A stretch of DNA of 64,000 bases from Laccaria trichodermophora (GCA_018417955.1 JACTVC010000003.1:558001-622000), one strand, 5' to 3'; positions 43,715 to 56,293 are shown, counted from the stretch's first letter. The notes: generated by a model not told the origin, from the letters alone. Program-made: numbers and translations.

Positions 43715-44596
43715 TGGTTGCCTGGGGGTGGTGCTGACTGTGATAGGAGCCGAAGGAGGTGGTGCATAGGCAACGGTGGAGCGGCTGCAGTACGCCGCGC
43801 CACGTTCGCCAAATCACCGAATCGCCGAACTGTCGAAATTTCCATGACCCAGATGCCCTCGAGAAGGGGAATTCCGAATGACTGGAAAAAGTTGCTTACA
43901 TACTGTCATGTGACCCCTAACGGGTCATTCATAGTACCGGGTCAATACTCATTTTGTAACACAACGGCTTCACTGTATGCCTTGTAATTTGACATAGTGA
44001 ATGTCCGGCATATTGTGATTTAGCGTACAAAGTTATGGAGTGAGAGGACGCCTATCAAACGAATACATGGGTGGACAAGCACCTTAATTGGACCAAAGAT
44101 CTGAATCAACATGTGATGTCATAGCATCTCGTCTTTTGCACCTCATATCTCAGTCACTTTCCCTCCGTTTGCCTCAGTTTTTTTTGCAAACAGAACCTGA
44201 CGTAGGAGCCTCCAACCAACATGGTACTTTGTTACTTGGCTTCTTTGGGGGAAGGTAAAAACCGATGTGCAAGACTCAACTAGAAGTTCTGGCACAAACC
44301 TGCATCATCCTCAAGTTCTGTTGTATTGCAGCAACACAAGTGGCATAGACTCCCTCGAAACATTCGGCATGTCAATTCAGTTCAATTCAATGTAGGTATT
44401 GTAATTTTTCAGAATTTTTTGAGAGCCGTACATGATGCTGTCGCAAGGTGATACCAGATAACTATAAAGTCCAACATTGGATGAACATGAACCTCCCACC
44501 TCCTGAAACAAGTATAACTTGGTGAGTGTACACCCCCCCAGCATCCTTGATGTCATTTTGACAATTCTCGCTCCAATACTAGAGTATTCAACCAAG

Positions 44597-44978
44597 ATGC
44601 AGCCTCCCGACACTGATCTGACCCTCCACATGCCTGCACACTATGTGCACTCACTTGAATCTTCGGCCACTGAGGATTTAATCACAAGGTAAATCATTCC
44701 TATATATTCTATATGTTCTTTGAGGTGTCCTGATGATAATCTATTGTAGTTTGAACGATGCTGGCCTTCCTCCGCCCCTTGAGGATGTTTATAACGCAGC
44801 TCAAACAAACGCTTACAATCCACACAAGGCGCTCACACCTCGCTCTCATGCCTTCCTTGAAGCAACAGTCAACTCATATTTTGACAAGGTTTGCATTTTA
44901 GCTACGGATCCGGAAGGTGTTGAGGAGACTGCATCATCCAAAATAAAGGGATCTCACGTAGAGAGTGGACAGTCTTAA
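44597..44978 (+). CDS. Small two-exon gene in the pogo element, unknown function
   Basis: Exons 44597-44688 and 44750-44978 join in frame (106 residues), from MQPPDTDLTLHMPAHYVHSL through SLNDAGLPPPLEDVYNAA to VEETASSKIKGS and a TAA stop. No domain is recognised. The intron has good GTAAAT and TGTAG ends. It may be an accessory gene of the transposon or a captured exon. Confidence 0.45.
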
Positions 44979-45175
44979 GTTTAAAGTAGTCGGGCTCTCA
45001 CTGTCATACATCACAATGGGTCAGAATTTATAGCTTCGAGAATAAAGGACTACGTGTACATGACCATTCCGTTTCTCATTGCATGAGGAGCAAAGGATGA
45101 TCCGGAATTGCTGTGCACACAACCATTGACCAACGTAACACAACATTGTCTCTCAAGAGCCTTATTCCTGATACC

Positions 45176-47511
45176 ATGTCATCTGCCTCACACTTATCAT
45201 CGAGTCATAGCCCTGACGAAGAGCGTGTGCAGCTCGCGTTAAAAGCAGTTGTCACATCTGGGTTGAAACCCAATGGTCAGCCAAAATTAGGACTTCGAAA
45301 AGCAGCACTCACTTACAATGTCCCGTCTACAACACTCACGGCACGATACAATGGTCGTAAAACACGAGTGGAGTCTCATTCTCACCAGCAGAAACTCACG
45401 CCGTCTCAAGAACTTGTCTTGAAAGAATGGGTCAAGTCCCTTGGTCTGTGAGGCGTGCCGCTGTCACTCAGTTCGGTTGCGGAATATGCCTCGGTGATTA
45501 TTGATGGACCTATTTCAACAAGGTGGGTGTACGGTTTCAGAAAACGGCACCCAGATCTTGTTGTGCGATGGACCACAGGCCTTGAATGTTGTCGCGCACA
45601 GGCACTGAACAAGACTCAAGTCACTGAATTCTTCAACATTCTCCATGACTTAATTACCCGCTACAAAATTACACCAAACAACCTTTATAATATGGACGAG
45701 AAGGGTGTTCAACTTGGGGTTGGAAAGCGGACACAGGCTCTTGTTGATCGGGACCAGAAATCTGTGCACCAGCTTGAAAATGGGGATAGGGAGCTTGTCA
45801 CAGTCATTGAAGCTGTGTCAGCAGATGGGGAGGCTTTACCACCATCGGTTATCTTCAAGGCCAAGCGACAGAACCTTGCCTGGGCAGAGAATAACCCTTG
45901 CCATGCAAGGTAAGTATTGTACCATCTTTCCTGACAATAATTAGCTGATTCAGAAACAGTATTTCAATCTCACCGAATGGTTGGACAGATATGGATCTCG
46001 GCCTCAAGTGGCTTATGTACGACTTTCATCCTGCCAGCGCAAAGCGTAATACGTCGAATGGGTGGCGTATGTTGATACTCGATGGACACAATTCTCATTG
46101 CAGTTATCCCTTTGTTGACTTCTGTGAAAAACATCAAATAGTTTTGTTATGCCTTCCGTCACACACTACGCACCGACTTCAACCTTGTGATGTTGGCGTC
46201 TTTGGTCCTCTCGCATCAAGCTGGAAAGCAGAAGTCAACAAAGCTAGCAAGGAGAACGTTGCAATAACAAAGTACAATGTCCTGGAACTATATGCTCAAG
46301 CCCGAACCCGAGCATTCACCTCATCCACAATCCAGTCTGCATTTCGTAAAACTGGGATCTGGCCATTTGATCCTTTAGCCATCGAGGAGTCCGCATTCAC
46401 ACCTGCATTAAACACAACAACACAGCCAGCACAGCCTGTACCTGCCACGCTCCCCACATTACTCCAGGAGCGCCAGGATGCCGAAACTAACAGCCAAGAC
46501 GAAGAGGGTTCCGAAGCTGATCATCCACAAGCAGCATATACACTCCTCGCCTTCCCTTCACCACTTCGCCGTAATGCCTCACGTGAGGCCTATATTAGAC
46601 AAAACCAGAAGTTGTGAGAGTTCGCAGAGAAGGCCAAGGCCCAGATGGAAGCGGATTATGCATCCCAAAAGTTGATGGATGCAGAAAACGGCCGGCTAAG
46701 AGCACAATTATTTGGAAAGAAGAAAGTACCGAAGAAGCGGGAGGGTGGATCGGGTGCTCAGCATATGACGAGTATGGAGATGATGGAGGCGTTGGCCAAG
46801 GTGGATTGGGAAGATCGTATCGCCGCAGTGCATCACGAGGCTGCAGCACAGTTCAAAGCAATCAAGTTAGCCATCAAAGAACAGGAGAAAGGAGAAGAAG
46901 AAGAGAAGCGACGTACCGAACGGGATGCACAAGCTGCAGCAAAAGCAGCAGTCCGAGATGCTCTAAAAGCAACGAAGGCAGCCTTCGCGTTGGCTGTGAA
47001 GCACATAGGGCAAGCGCAGCGGGATGCGAAGCGGGACCTTGCAAGCGCCGAAAAGGCCAAAGCGATGGCTCTCAAAAAAGTTGCTACAGAAGCCAAACGT
47101 GCAGCGGCTGCAGAAAAAAAGGCTCAAAAGGAACAGGAACGGATTGCGGCGATGGATGCAAAGGCAGAGAAGGCACGACAGAGGGCGGCAGAAGCAACAG
47201 CTAGGAAAGAAAAACGATCAGGTGGCAGCAAAGGGAAAGCGAGGTCTGAAACACACATCGTCGAGGATGAAACCATGGAAATCACCCCACCTGCCGAGAT
47301 CATTCCCCTCCAGTTGCAGCCCTCTTTGCCAAAGCCACGGCCACGACCATTGAAGGCCAAAGGTGGAGCCTTTATTCCTGCTCTTGATGCCGAGATTGTG
47401 CCTGGGTGCGATAGACAAGGTACTCAGAGAGCCGCAGATGTCAGAGCAGGCAAGGACGACCTGTTTATCATCAACCGACACAGCAAGCGTTTGGCAACGA
47501 AGAAGGATTGA
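45176..47511 (+). pseudogene. Pogo-like DDE transposase, broken by two TGA codons
   Basis: From MSSASHLSSS the frame shows a psq-type helix-turn-helix (LGLRKAALTYNVPSTTLTAR), a CENP-B/Tc5-type HTH (WVYGFRKRHPDLVVRW), and the DDE catalytic domain with MDEKG, LILDGHNSH and PSHTTHRLQPCDVGVFGPL. It then has AFRKTGIWPFDP and a long Lys/Ala/Glu coiled-coil tail to TAG-proximal ATKKD, ending in TGA 47509-47511. One intron, 45910-45953. In-frame TGA codons at 45449-45451 (just before GVPLS) and 46615-46617 (just before EFAEKAK) interrupt it. Both are one C-to-T step from CGA (Arg). All else stays in frame across 2.3 kb, so inactivation is recent, unless the stops are read through or spliced around. 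Confidence 0.8.
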
Positions 47512-48138
47512 CCGTTATCGCATGCCAGGCTATGCCAGGTCGGGCATCGCCGGCTACTGATCCGGTTCCCATACATGAGGTCAGAAACACTTGTAACTGA
47601 CTCTCTGTTTTGAAATATTCATTAAGAAAGAGATACTGACTCAAAATTTACAAAAATACATTTGTTATGCTCGCAATATGCTTTACTTTCACTCTATGTA
47701 GCTTTCGTAGTGATACTACCTTCCCAGTGGAAGTGCGATAACTTTTATGCTAAAGTGACCCGTTACTGATCACATGACAGTAAGCTACAACCTAAGTCAC
47801 TGCGTTCCGCCCTGAATTTCTTTTTTGAGACAATGTGGGAAACGCTACATTTCGCGTCTTGTTACATACTTGTCCACCTTTTTCATCCCCAACAAAACCT
47901 CTAACACTCATCTTGTCTATCCGATACTATGTGGGCCTTCATTACACGTACAAAATGGGGTGTATCATATTTCCTGGCTTGTCTTGGGTTTTCAACTCTG
48001 CTTTGAAGTAAATCTTTCTCATATCTTGTTCCGCCGTGATTAGATGGCTAAGCTCATATTTCTGCTCTTTTTCTTAGTGAAGTATGGGCTTTTCCGAGGA
48101 GCAAACTTTCGTAAGTTCATTAATATTCAAGCAGACAG

Positions 48139-49080
48139 GTCAACGTTGTACCCTTACTCGTTTTTTCACCTGGCGCTTCTACAGTTGTCTCGAAAGAGTA
48201 CCACATGGTAAAGAGTCTACTTCTTTTTTGACGCCCGTAGTATCAGGACTCAATGTCATACAACAGCAGGTTCGCAGTCAATTCGCACCACCACTACCAC
48301 CTCACCTCTCGCATCCACGACCATGGAGGCCTCGTGCCGGCCTAGTGAACCCTGATCGCGAAGAAACGCGGCGCCGCAAGTTTGGACTTCCGTCTCCACT
48401 CGACAAATGGCTGTATTCTTGTCTGTCTGCGCCGTTGTTTGGAGACGCCAGAGGCGTCACTCATGTGAGCATCTGGCAGCAAGATTACGTTCAGTGCACA
48501 GTCACTATCGTCAAAAAAGAGGTACGCCCTGTTCACTTGCCATATTGCTGAGTGACCCCTGATACTTTTGGTACAGGGCGAGATTGAAGAACCTTTTCAA
48601 GATCCCCCCACACACACCCTTTACATGACTGTCCGCCTTCCGCCTACATCTGGATACTTGATTTACTACTGGACTAGCCCTACGGCCATCATCAGCACAT
48701 ATGTGGGCGAAGGTTGCGAACTGGATGCACCTGACTGGGTATCCTTGAGCGCCGGCACACACACATTTTGGCAACCACGATCTCACATGGTTGACGTTCT
48801 GGCAGATCTCTCGACCATGTCCGAGAACGAACGGGTGTCAACAAGACTTCTTGCCTGGTGCATGGGTGTTTCGGTATGTTTTGCTTGTCCTCTTCTTCTC
48901 AAGTTTAATCATGCTGGTATCCAGCGGACCTCATTAGCTCACAGAAGAGAGGTCTCCACAGCCCTCACGACGAGATCTTATAACACCTGCAGCCACAAGC
49001 CTCGCGCGTCTGATCTGGATTATGCAGAATCACTAGCTTACAGGAGGGCGCTAATGGACAATGAAGTAAAGTATCTGTGA
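48139..49080 (+). CDS. Unidentified multi-exon gene carried by the Plavaka element
   Basis: Four exons, 48139-48207, 48267-48521, 48577-48873 and 48925-49080, join in phase 0. They read VVPLLVFSPGASTVVSKEYH, FAPPLPPHLSHPRPWRPRAG, DKWLYSCLSAPLFGDARG, TLYMTVRLPPTSGYLIYYW, SAGTHTFWQPRSHMVDVLAD and STRLLAWCMGVS, ending EVKYL and TGA. The beginning is uncertain: an ATG at 48084 could start it only through a 28-bp intron, which is too short to be believable. I do not recognise the family. Its intact structure inside the terminal repeats suggests a real accessory or cargo protein of the transposon. Confidence 0.55.
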
Positions 49081-49758
49081 TCGCCAGATGCATCCTCTGC
49101 AGTAGTCTAGTAGGCGTTTGCACGTAACGTAGTTGTATGTAGAGCAAATGTAGAGAAATTTCGGGCATACAGTCGTCCACAAACGCGTCGCGTCGTGTTA
49201 CGCTGGTTCCCCACCGCAACCCTGCAAAGTCGTGATGTATTTAATCCAGCTCTTTACCAGTTTACGCCCGGGACACATCAGAAACGACCTCTACACCTGT
49301 GAGCCATCGGCGTGATGATTCTGGCTAGTCACCAGAATATCCTGACGATGTGTCCCCTTCTGACTACTTCAACAGGTCATCCATTTTGCACCCACCAGAG
49401 GTATGCGCCAGAAGGCATAGCTGTATTTGGTTGTGTTGATAAACACACAGTGTATGTCGGCGCCGTTCTCCCAACTCCGCAGGACGCTGGGCTTTATATC
49501 TGCTTCTACTCTGGTTTTGCTGACTGGCGACGGTGGAAATTTACTTGTGGAACCACCTCCAAAACGTCTAGACAAACCTTCCCAAGGCTTAAAACATTGT
49601 TTGTCTTTTTTTTCGCTTCTGCTCTTTGAGTCTCACCGAACGACAGTAAATGAAAATTGCTCACTTTCAACATCAGCCCTTGTCCCTACCACTCCTTTCA
49701 AGTCATGTCATTATAATTCCTTTTTCCACCTTCCTAAACTTCATTATGCCAGTCTAAA
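49081..49758. other. No gene seen between the two plus-strand genes of the Plavaka element
   Basis: Both strands have only short frames. The stretch probably holds the 3' end of the upstream gene and the transposase promoter. Confidence 0.35.
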
Positions 49759-52700
49759 ATGGTATGTTTTCACAATAGTGTTGGAGAGCTGTTGACTGAT
49801 AATTCTTGGTAAAGCCACCAAAACGAGGCAGGCGAAGGGAGGTGCCTTGTGAGTGCAGCAAATGTGGTGGGATAATGCATGTTTCGCAAGAGGATCGTCG
49901 GGCGCACCTTCAGCAGGACAAAGTCCTTATGGCGAGGATGGCTGGTCTCACAACAACCATGCCTCCTACTGCCCAGTCTCCCTCAAACAACGGGCAGCCA
50001 ATTCCACTTTCCAATGACCCCAACAGCTCAAATCCTTTGCCATCCACACCCCCGCAGCAAGCGGCGACGGTTCTTCCTCAGACACCAACTCAGCCAGGCA
50101 CATTGCCGTTGGTAGGACAGCCTCCCGGAACACCTATCAGTCAGCGACGGGCTGCTGCTCTTCGTGCACAGGAGGAGCGTGCACGCCAGTTACATATTGA
50201 TGCCCTTTTGGAGCCGGACATTCCTATCGCTGAACCGCTCATGGATGATGACTGGGAAGAGCCATCACTCCCCGAAGAGGAGCCTGCATTGATCCCACAC
50301 TCCCCGGCCGTCGTCACTCCAGTTTCTGCAGACTCATCTCCTGACAGCACCAGTTTATTGAGTCGCATTGACTCTGCGATGGACCACCTCCCACCTATTT
50401 GCATTGGCGTTCCTGATCATAAACATGACGAGAACACACCAGATCCTTTTTATAAACCTTCACCTTCCCTCCCCCTTCCACCTCCTGATTCCGCTGCTGT
50501 TCATCCCCATCCCGGTATATACCTGCTCTACATGCTTGTCTCGTGGCTTCACCTCCAGTTTCACCTCCCTGTTCGAGCATGTACGGCTCTCGTGAATGTT
50601 GTTTGCCTTATAATCCAGTCATTTGGGCAAACTATCAATCCTCCTCCAACACTCACACTTCATTGCATTATGGGCAAGCTTGATGTGGAACCAACATTCA
50701 ACATCCTCCCAATGTGCCCCAGCTGTTTGGAAGTTTATCCAGACACACTAGACACACCGTCGATTTGCAAGAATTGCAGCACATTTGTTTTTAAAGCAAA
50801 TCAACCGAGGCTGGGAGCTTCATCCCATGTGCCTGCACCCGGGCCGACTCAAACACCTCTTCTTCGCTTTCCATACAAGAGTATAGAGTCACAATTAGTT
50901 AGTGTTCTTTCACTTCCTGGTGTTGAGGAGGAGCTGGACAGTTGGCGGCGACGCGTTCGCATCCCCGGAAAATATTTTGATGTTTTCGACGGAGAAATTA
51001 CCAAGAACCTGAAGGCTGCCGATGGCACTAACTTCTTTCGGAATGATTCAGGTGATTCAAATGGCCCTAATGGTGAACTGCGTATTGCAGTAACCCTTGG
51101 CATTGACTGGTACGTCCACTAAGATTTGTACTTCTTGTAGAATCTAACCCATTGTAGGTTTTCTTATCTTCGCAGCCAAATTGCGCCGTCCCATACCTCT
51201 GGCCCCATGTCTTTCAACATAGCCAACCTTCGAGATCATCTACGGTATGTCATTTTTTATCTTGTCATTCATATTTCACTAAAATTCTATAAACAGGTAC
51301 CGAACAGCTAACCTCCTCCTCTTTGGCATCATGCCTGGTCCTAAGGAACCCACCCCCGACCAATGCCAATGGTTTATGCGCATTATCGTCAATGAATTGC
51401 TTCGGCTCTGGCGTGATGGTATCCTGATACCAACGCTGTCTTGTCCTGCTGGACGGCTCATACGAGTCATTCTCATTTGCATCTGCTGTGATAAACCTGC
51501 AGCACATAAAATGGGTGGATTTGGAGCCCATTCCCACACGTTCTTTTGCACGCGATGCTGGATCAAACAAGCAGACAAGTCTTCACCGGAGTCCTTCCAA
51601 AAGAATGGTGTGTAACTTTAGAAATTATTTTAGACTTCTTACCAATACATTGGGCAGGATTTCATGCACGTACCGATGCAGAACATCGTGAGGCTGGTGA
51701 AAGATATGCCAATCTCCAGTCAGCAAGTGCACGCGATGAATTTGTCAAATTAAATGCTGCGCGCTGGTCAGAGTTTGCTCGGCTGCCCTATTTTGATCTA
51801 GTACGTATGATAATAATCGACCCCATGCACAATCTACTCCTTGGTAAGCATCCCCCCTTCTGTAATCTTTTCACTAGCATTCACAGATCATATGCAGGGC
51901 TCATCAAAACTCATTTCTATCATATTTGGGTCCAAGGTAAAATCCTCCGCAAAACCAAGGAGCTCCGTGCACTCCATCACATCCTGAGCGATGTAAGGCT
52001 GTTCTCATTTTGTGACCTGAGGTCACTTAGCAATTACCCCACAGTTTAACATGCCAGCATACCTTGGCCATCTGCCCTCGTTAATTGGCATCCCAGCTGG
52101 TGGTTCCCTTACTGCAGATCAGTGGTTACTAATGGCTGTCGTTGTTGCCCCAATCGCTGTGCGTTTAGTCCACTTTTGGAAGATTTGACTTGGACCCAGC
52201 CTTCATAGATTCTGCAGATCTGGCATGATTACATGCTTGAACCCTCTGACACAAGGAAGCAGCGTGAGGCAGCAAACAAAGCTCGCATTGAAAAAAAGGC
52301 ACGCGCTGCTGCAGCTAAGAAACAAAAGGCGGCAGCCAAGAAACAAGCAGTGGCCACACAGAAACAACACGAACGTGAAGTACGTCAACATGAGACTACA
52401 ATGTCAACCTCAACGTCAACCACAACCACAATGTCAACTGCAACCACAACGTCAACTGCAACCACAATGTCAACCGCAACCACAACGTCAACCGCAACTG
52501 CAGTGGCTGCATCGTCAACTGCGACAACCTCAAAACGCATGTGTCGTGTTCAAGGGGATGAGGACCCTGCATCTGATGATGACGACGACAATCTTCCTTC
52601 TTGTCTTCATCCCAATGACCCATCTAACTTTTTAAAGCTGGGCCGTGCGCTTCGCCTTTTGTTAGGACGTGAAATTAATGATGATCAAATAGATGAAGCT

Positions 52701-53925
52701 GACCAATTGCTACGTGAATACTGCCAGGAGCTGGTTGAGGTGAGTCTTATAGACCCCTGCCAAACTTCATACATTCACCTCTTCAATCTATAGCTTTATG
52801 GTCCAGATGTTATTCGACCAAACCACCATTATGCCACTCACACATCAGAGTGTCTCCGTGACTTTGGCCCTATGCATGGCTTCTGGACCTTTCTATTTGA
52901 ACACTTGAACAAGGTTCTGAAAAGCTATAAAACAAACAACCACGGTGGGGGTGAACTAGAGACTACATTCTTTCGGGAGTTTCATCGAACTGTTGCAACC
53001 TCTCGCATGGTGACATCTCTTTGATCTTTGTATTTTCTGAGACTAAGTCATTATTTAGGTGGCTCGAGCAGCTCGAAGTGATCAGCCCGCCATTTTCCAA
53101 ACTGCAGTTCGACACATGTTTGATGCCACAGCTGATGATCGAGGTACTATTCAAGCATTAGCTCGCGATCTTGAAGAACATTATCAAGATGGTAAGAAAT
53201 TAGTTCGCATTCATAAGTCTACAGAATTAACTTTAACACCACCCAGACGGCATTGTCTTCTCCCTCAGCCTACATTTCGAAAAACAAGATCTCGACCCCT
53301 CACTTTATTCTACGGTTCTTCAGTATCTCATGGTAGTCCTTCCCCATCTGCAATTGCGATCTGATATAGCACCCAACCCACCTCCAGAATCAGTACCTCT
53401 GCTCAAGAAGGCGTTCTTCTTCGACTACGCTGTTGTGAATCAACGGCGCTATCATGCTGCAAATCGTTCAAGAGATTTGAAGAACTCTTTGGTAGAGGTT
53501 TTTGTGTCCGAACGCGGAGATACATGGGTTGGAGAATTACTGGATCTGATACATATTAATCAGGGAGCTAACCTTACGTTTACCCTGGGACATTTCCGTT
53601 GGTTTCGTCCCCTTCACATGGACCTGCGGCAAACGGTCTGGGATGTGTAGTAAGTTTTTCCTTCATTGCTACAAGTTCTAAGCCCCATTACTGATGGCCG
53701 TACAGTGCGTCATTTGGAGTTAAGCTCTGGCATGATGGGCAATACCTACTTGACGATGAGCAGGGACCACCACCTATCCTTCCACTCCAGTTCCTGAAGA
53801 ACCACGTTGCATCCCATGATGTAGAGATCAATGATATTCCAGCTATTGCAACCCTCGCTGTTCGGGTAGGTTAACTCTTCTCGCATACCATTATTAGTAT
53901 TACTAACAACATCATCTAGAATTGA
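49759..53925 (+). CDS. Plavaka/CACTA (Tnp2-like) transposase
   Basis: About a dozen exons chain in frame from ATG 49759 (a possible one-codon first exon, ATG then GTATGT, resuming at 49815) to TGA at 53923-53925. The N-terminus has a zinc-binding CECSKCGGIMHVS...H motif and a long Pro/Ser spacer. Then come CPSCLEVYPDT - ICKNC, the transposase core MSFNIANLRDHL, LLFGIMPGPKEPTPDQ, CRARDxGS-like CDKPAAHKMGGF - FCTRC, IIIDPMHNLLLG - HFYHIWVQGK, and PSLIGIPAGGSLTADQW. These are followed by a Lys/Ala coiled coil, a Thr/Ser minisatellite (52400-52520) and the conserved HYATHTSECLRDFGPMHGFW block. This is the usual order in Plavaka and other Tnp2-type transposases. Full length, with no lesion seen. 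Confidence 0.8.
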
Positions 53926-53946
53926 TTACTTCTTTGTTTTCTATGT

Positions 53947-55700
53947 TTATGTAGTGACCATCTGAACAATCTCTGCGTGGTCCCTCTCTTGCTCATTCAG
54001 AGCTTCCAGGTCATAAGTATCTAACTCACTATCAGCAATTACCAGATCATCAAGGCAGACATTGCTGCGTGGTTCTTTAGCAGCAACAATGTCTTGGTTG
54101 CCTGTAGCTTTGATCCAGTTATCATCAAGCATTGACTTTGGAACGCGGCATCGGGGGTTCTCGTTATTTGCGTTTTCTTTGAATCCGTGGAAACGTCCGT
54201 TTAGGGACTTTTCTCCATGATCGTAAGCAATCTTGTCCAGTGCGTAATACAGGCGGCTGACCTGTAGATTCCCTTTTTAGAGGCAATATTTGGGGAAATG
54301 GACAAGACACACCCGAAGCTTCCTCCAATTGAGACGACGAATCTCAACAACAGTTCTACCTTTGCCCCCGAATGGCTTTGCTTTGGCATCCCATACCTCT
54401 TGGCTCACGAGACCAGGTCCATCATCCTCTGAAGACATGTAGTCACGTTCGATAAAGGACTCGATTCCCTTGACACCGTGCTCTTCCTCAAAAACAGGGA
54501 CGGCTCCCAGGCGACGCATTGTTTTAACCTTCTTTCGGCCATAGGATCGACTTTCTTTAACCTTCTTTTTCCCTTCAGCGAGAGCCTCCTCATTTACCGT
54601 CTGCTTATATTGTGTTCGCAGATATCGGAAGTGCTGCTTCACAGCATGCTCAATGTTCTTGTATGGGGCTTCAAGATCAGCCTCTGCAACATTGTTTTTA
54701 TTGTTGGGATCCTGAGAAAATAGAGCGTGAGTCCCCTAAAGTTCCAAGCGGCTACTTTCTTACATTCACTCTCATTGCCTTAGCATTTGCGACAACAGTC
54801 GACAAAACCGCATCCCGAAATTTCGCGTTTACGGCCTCCTGCATCGCTGTCGGTTCTAGCCAGTACGGGTTCCACAGCTTACGGCCCTCAGCTGTTCTAC
54901 GTTCCGGTGCCCCTGGTTCAAGTGGTGGCAGAAGTTCTGTAACAGGTTGTTTGTGACCTTCCATGCGCACGCGTCGCACACCCATCAGATTTCTGAAGGT
55001 CTCCTGAATAAACTCCTGCCATGCAAAAGGTCAATATATATCCTGTGAGTTCAACTTGTATTTACCTCGAGTGGTGGGTTGCGCTTCTTACGCTCCCCTT
55101 TCCCTTTTTCTTTCACAGTTTCTTCTTCGGTTTCCTTCTCCTGTAGTTCAAGTTCAGTTATGCGTTTCAGAAGTGATTGAAGCTGTGCGTCGTGTTTTTG
55201 CTCGAGCGCTGCAACACTGATATCAACCCTATCTGCCCTTTCCACTAGTGCGGTCAACATCTGGCTCAGGTGCGTCACTTGGCCGCTAATATTGTACATC
55301 CCCATGTTACTCTGTTTGTAGGACCCAAACATGTTCGGGTCACCGTTGTACATAGCCGCGGTCCCCTCGCTGTCAACGCAGCTGCGCTTGTAGGTGTGTG
55401 GGCCATGTGGCATAAACATTTCCGCCGCTGCATCATCCTGATGTTGTGTAGGGTAAAACATGTTTGGGGACATGCCTATCATTCCTTGTGGGTTTGGACT
55501 GGCGGTGAATAAGGAGGTCAGTTCCAACAATCATGATGAACATTAACCGACACCATGCGTAGAGGGGTTGACATTCCAAAGTGTCCTGAGGCAGGGTTTG
55601 GTTGGTCGCAATCAAAGGATATAGGCTGAGTCGTCGTGTTGGATTGGTCCATGCTCGGGTGGTGGTAGAGACCTGCAAGCTGCGGCTTTTCTTGGACCAT
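53947..55700 (-). CDS. Second Plavaka-element protein, DNA-binding-like, unknown function
   Basis: The gene is convergent with the transposase, 21 bp from it. Minus-strand exons give a Met/Asn/Gln-rich N-terminus (MIGMSPNMFYPTQHQDD), a heptad-patterned coiled coil (LVERADRVDISVAALEQKH...LLKRITELELQEKE), Lys-rich KGKGERKKR, then EFIQETFRNLMGVRRV, NIEHAVKQHFRYLRTQYKQ, a Myb/SANT-like spacing of aromatics, ESRSYGRKKVKTMRRLG, and acidic LDDLVIADSELDTYDLEAL, ending VQMVTT. Introns follow PLE, RVN and RKLR. The first exon is unsure: the frame from 55700 (MVQEKPQLAGLYHH) does not join cleanly across the intron. The layout recalls accessory DNA-binding proteins of CACTA elements. That role is inference. 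Confidence 0.6.
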
Positions 55701-56293
55701 TCTTTTTTTCGATCGTTGTGAAAATTGTTATGCTATATAATTGCACACTGTCATGAAAAAAAAAGATCGAGAAACTGATTCTGTTTCACAAAAGTAATAA
55801 GATAACATCCCCGCTACCTGATAGAAAAAGCTGAGGCATTCTACTTAAGATTAGATGAGAAAGTGGTGTAATATCTGCCAAAAGCAACATGTGGATGCCC
55901 GGAAGAGTCCGTGCAAAACAAGACTTAAAATTGTCGTGTTTACTCATGTTACCCTTCAAAAACAAATCAGGGCGGAACGCAGTGAGTCAACTTTGATCGA
56001 TTGATCAACGGACTAAAAATACACACGCGATAAACACAGGACTTGCTCCCTCCTCTTGCCCCTCCTAGTTCTTGATCTGCTACGCGCCTCGAAGCAATTA
56101 TTTTCAAGCCTTTGAGGATTGGGTGGTGTTGATAAGCACAAGATCACAAGTTATATAGCCCGTAGTGAGTACCATTCAGTGGTGGTGACTTCAGTTGAAC
56201 ATTGAACGCCGTTGAACCCTAAACCCAAACTTCAGACCAGCTACGACATCTAACGTCGCTAGCAGCATTGCTCCCGACTTTACGAAACCGCGT

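Larger units (their letters stand above)
43903..47780. mobile_element. 3.9-kb pogo-type (Tc1/mariner) transposon
   Basis: The ends are inverted copies that start CTGTCATGTGA and share TAACGGGTCA (left 43903-43929, right 47754-47780). TA lies directly outside both (43901-43902, 47781-47782), as expected for the superfamily. The element carries a small two-exon gene (44597-44978) and a pogo-like transposase gene with two nonsense codons (45176-47511). Confidence 0.85.
47798..55984. mobile_element. Complete 8.2-kb Plavaka/CACTA-like transposon
   Basis: The ends are inverted copies CACTGCGTTCCGCCCTGA (left 47798-47815; right 55967-55984 reversed), flanked by AGT on both sides (47795-47797, 55985-55987), a 3-bp target duplication. 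CACT termini and 2-3 bp duplications define CACTA/EnSpm-type elements. Inside lie an unidentified gene, a Tnp2/Plavaka-type transposase and a convergent second protein. No nonsense codons or frameshifts were found in the three genes, so the copy looks young and possibly autonomous. It starts only 16 bp from the end of the pogo element. Confidence 0.85.
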
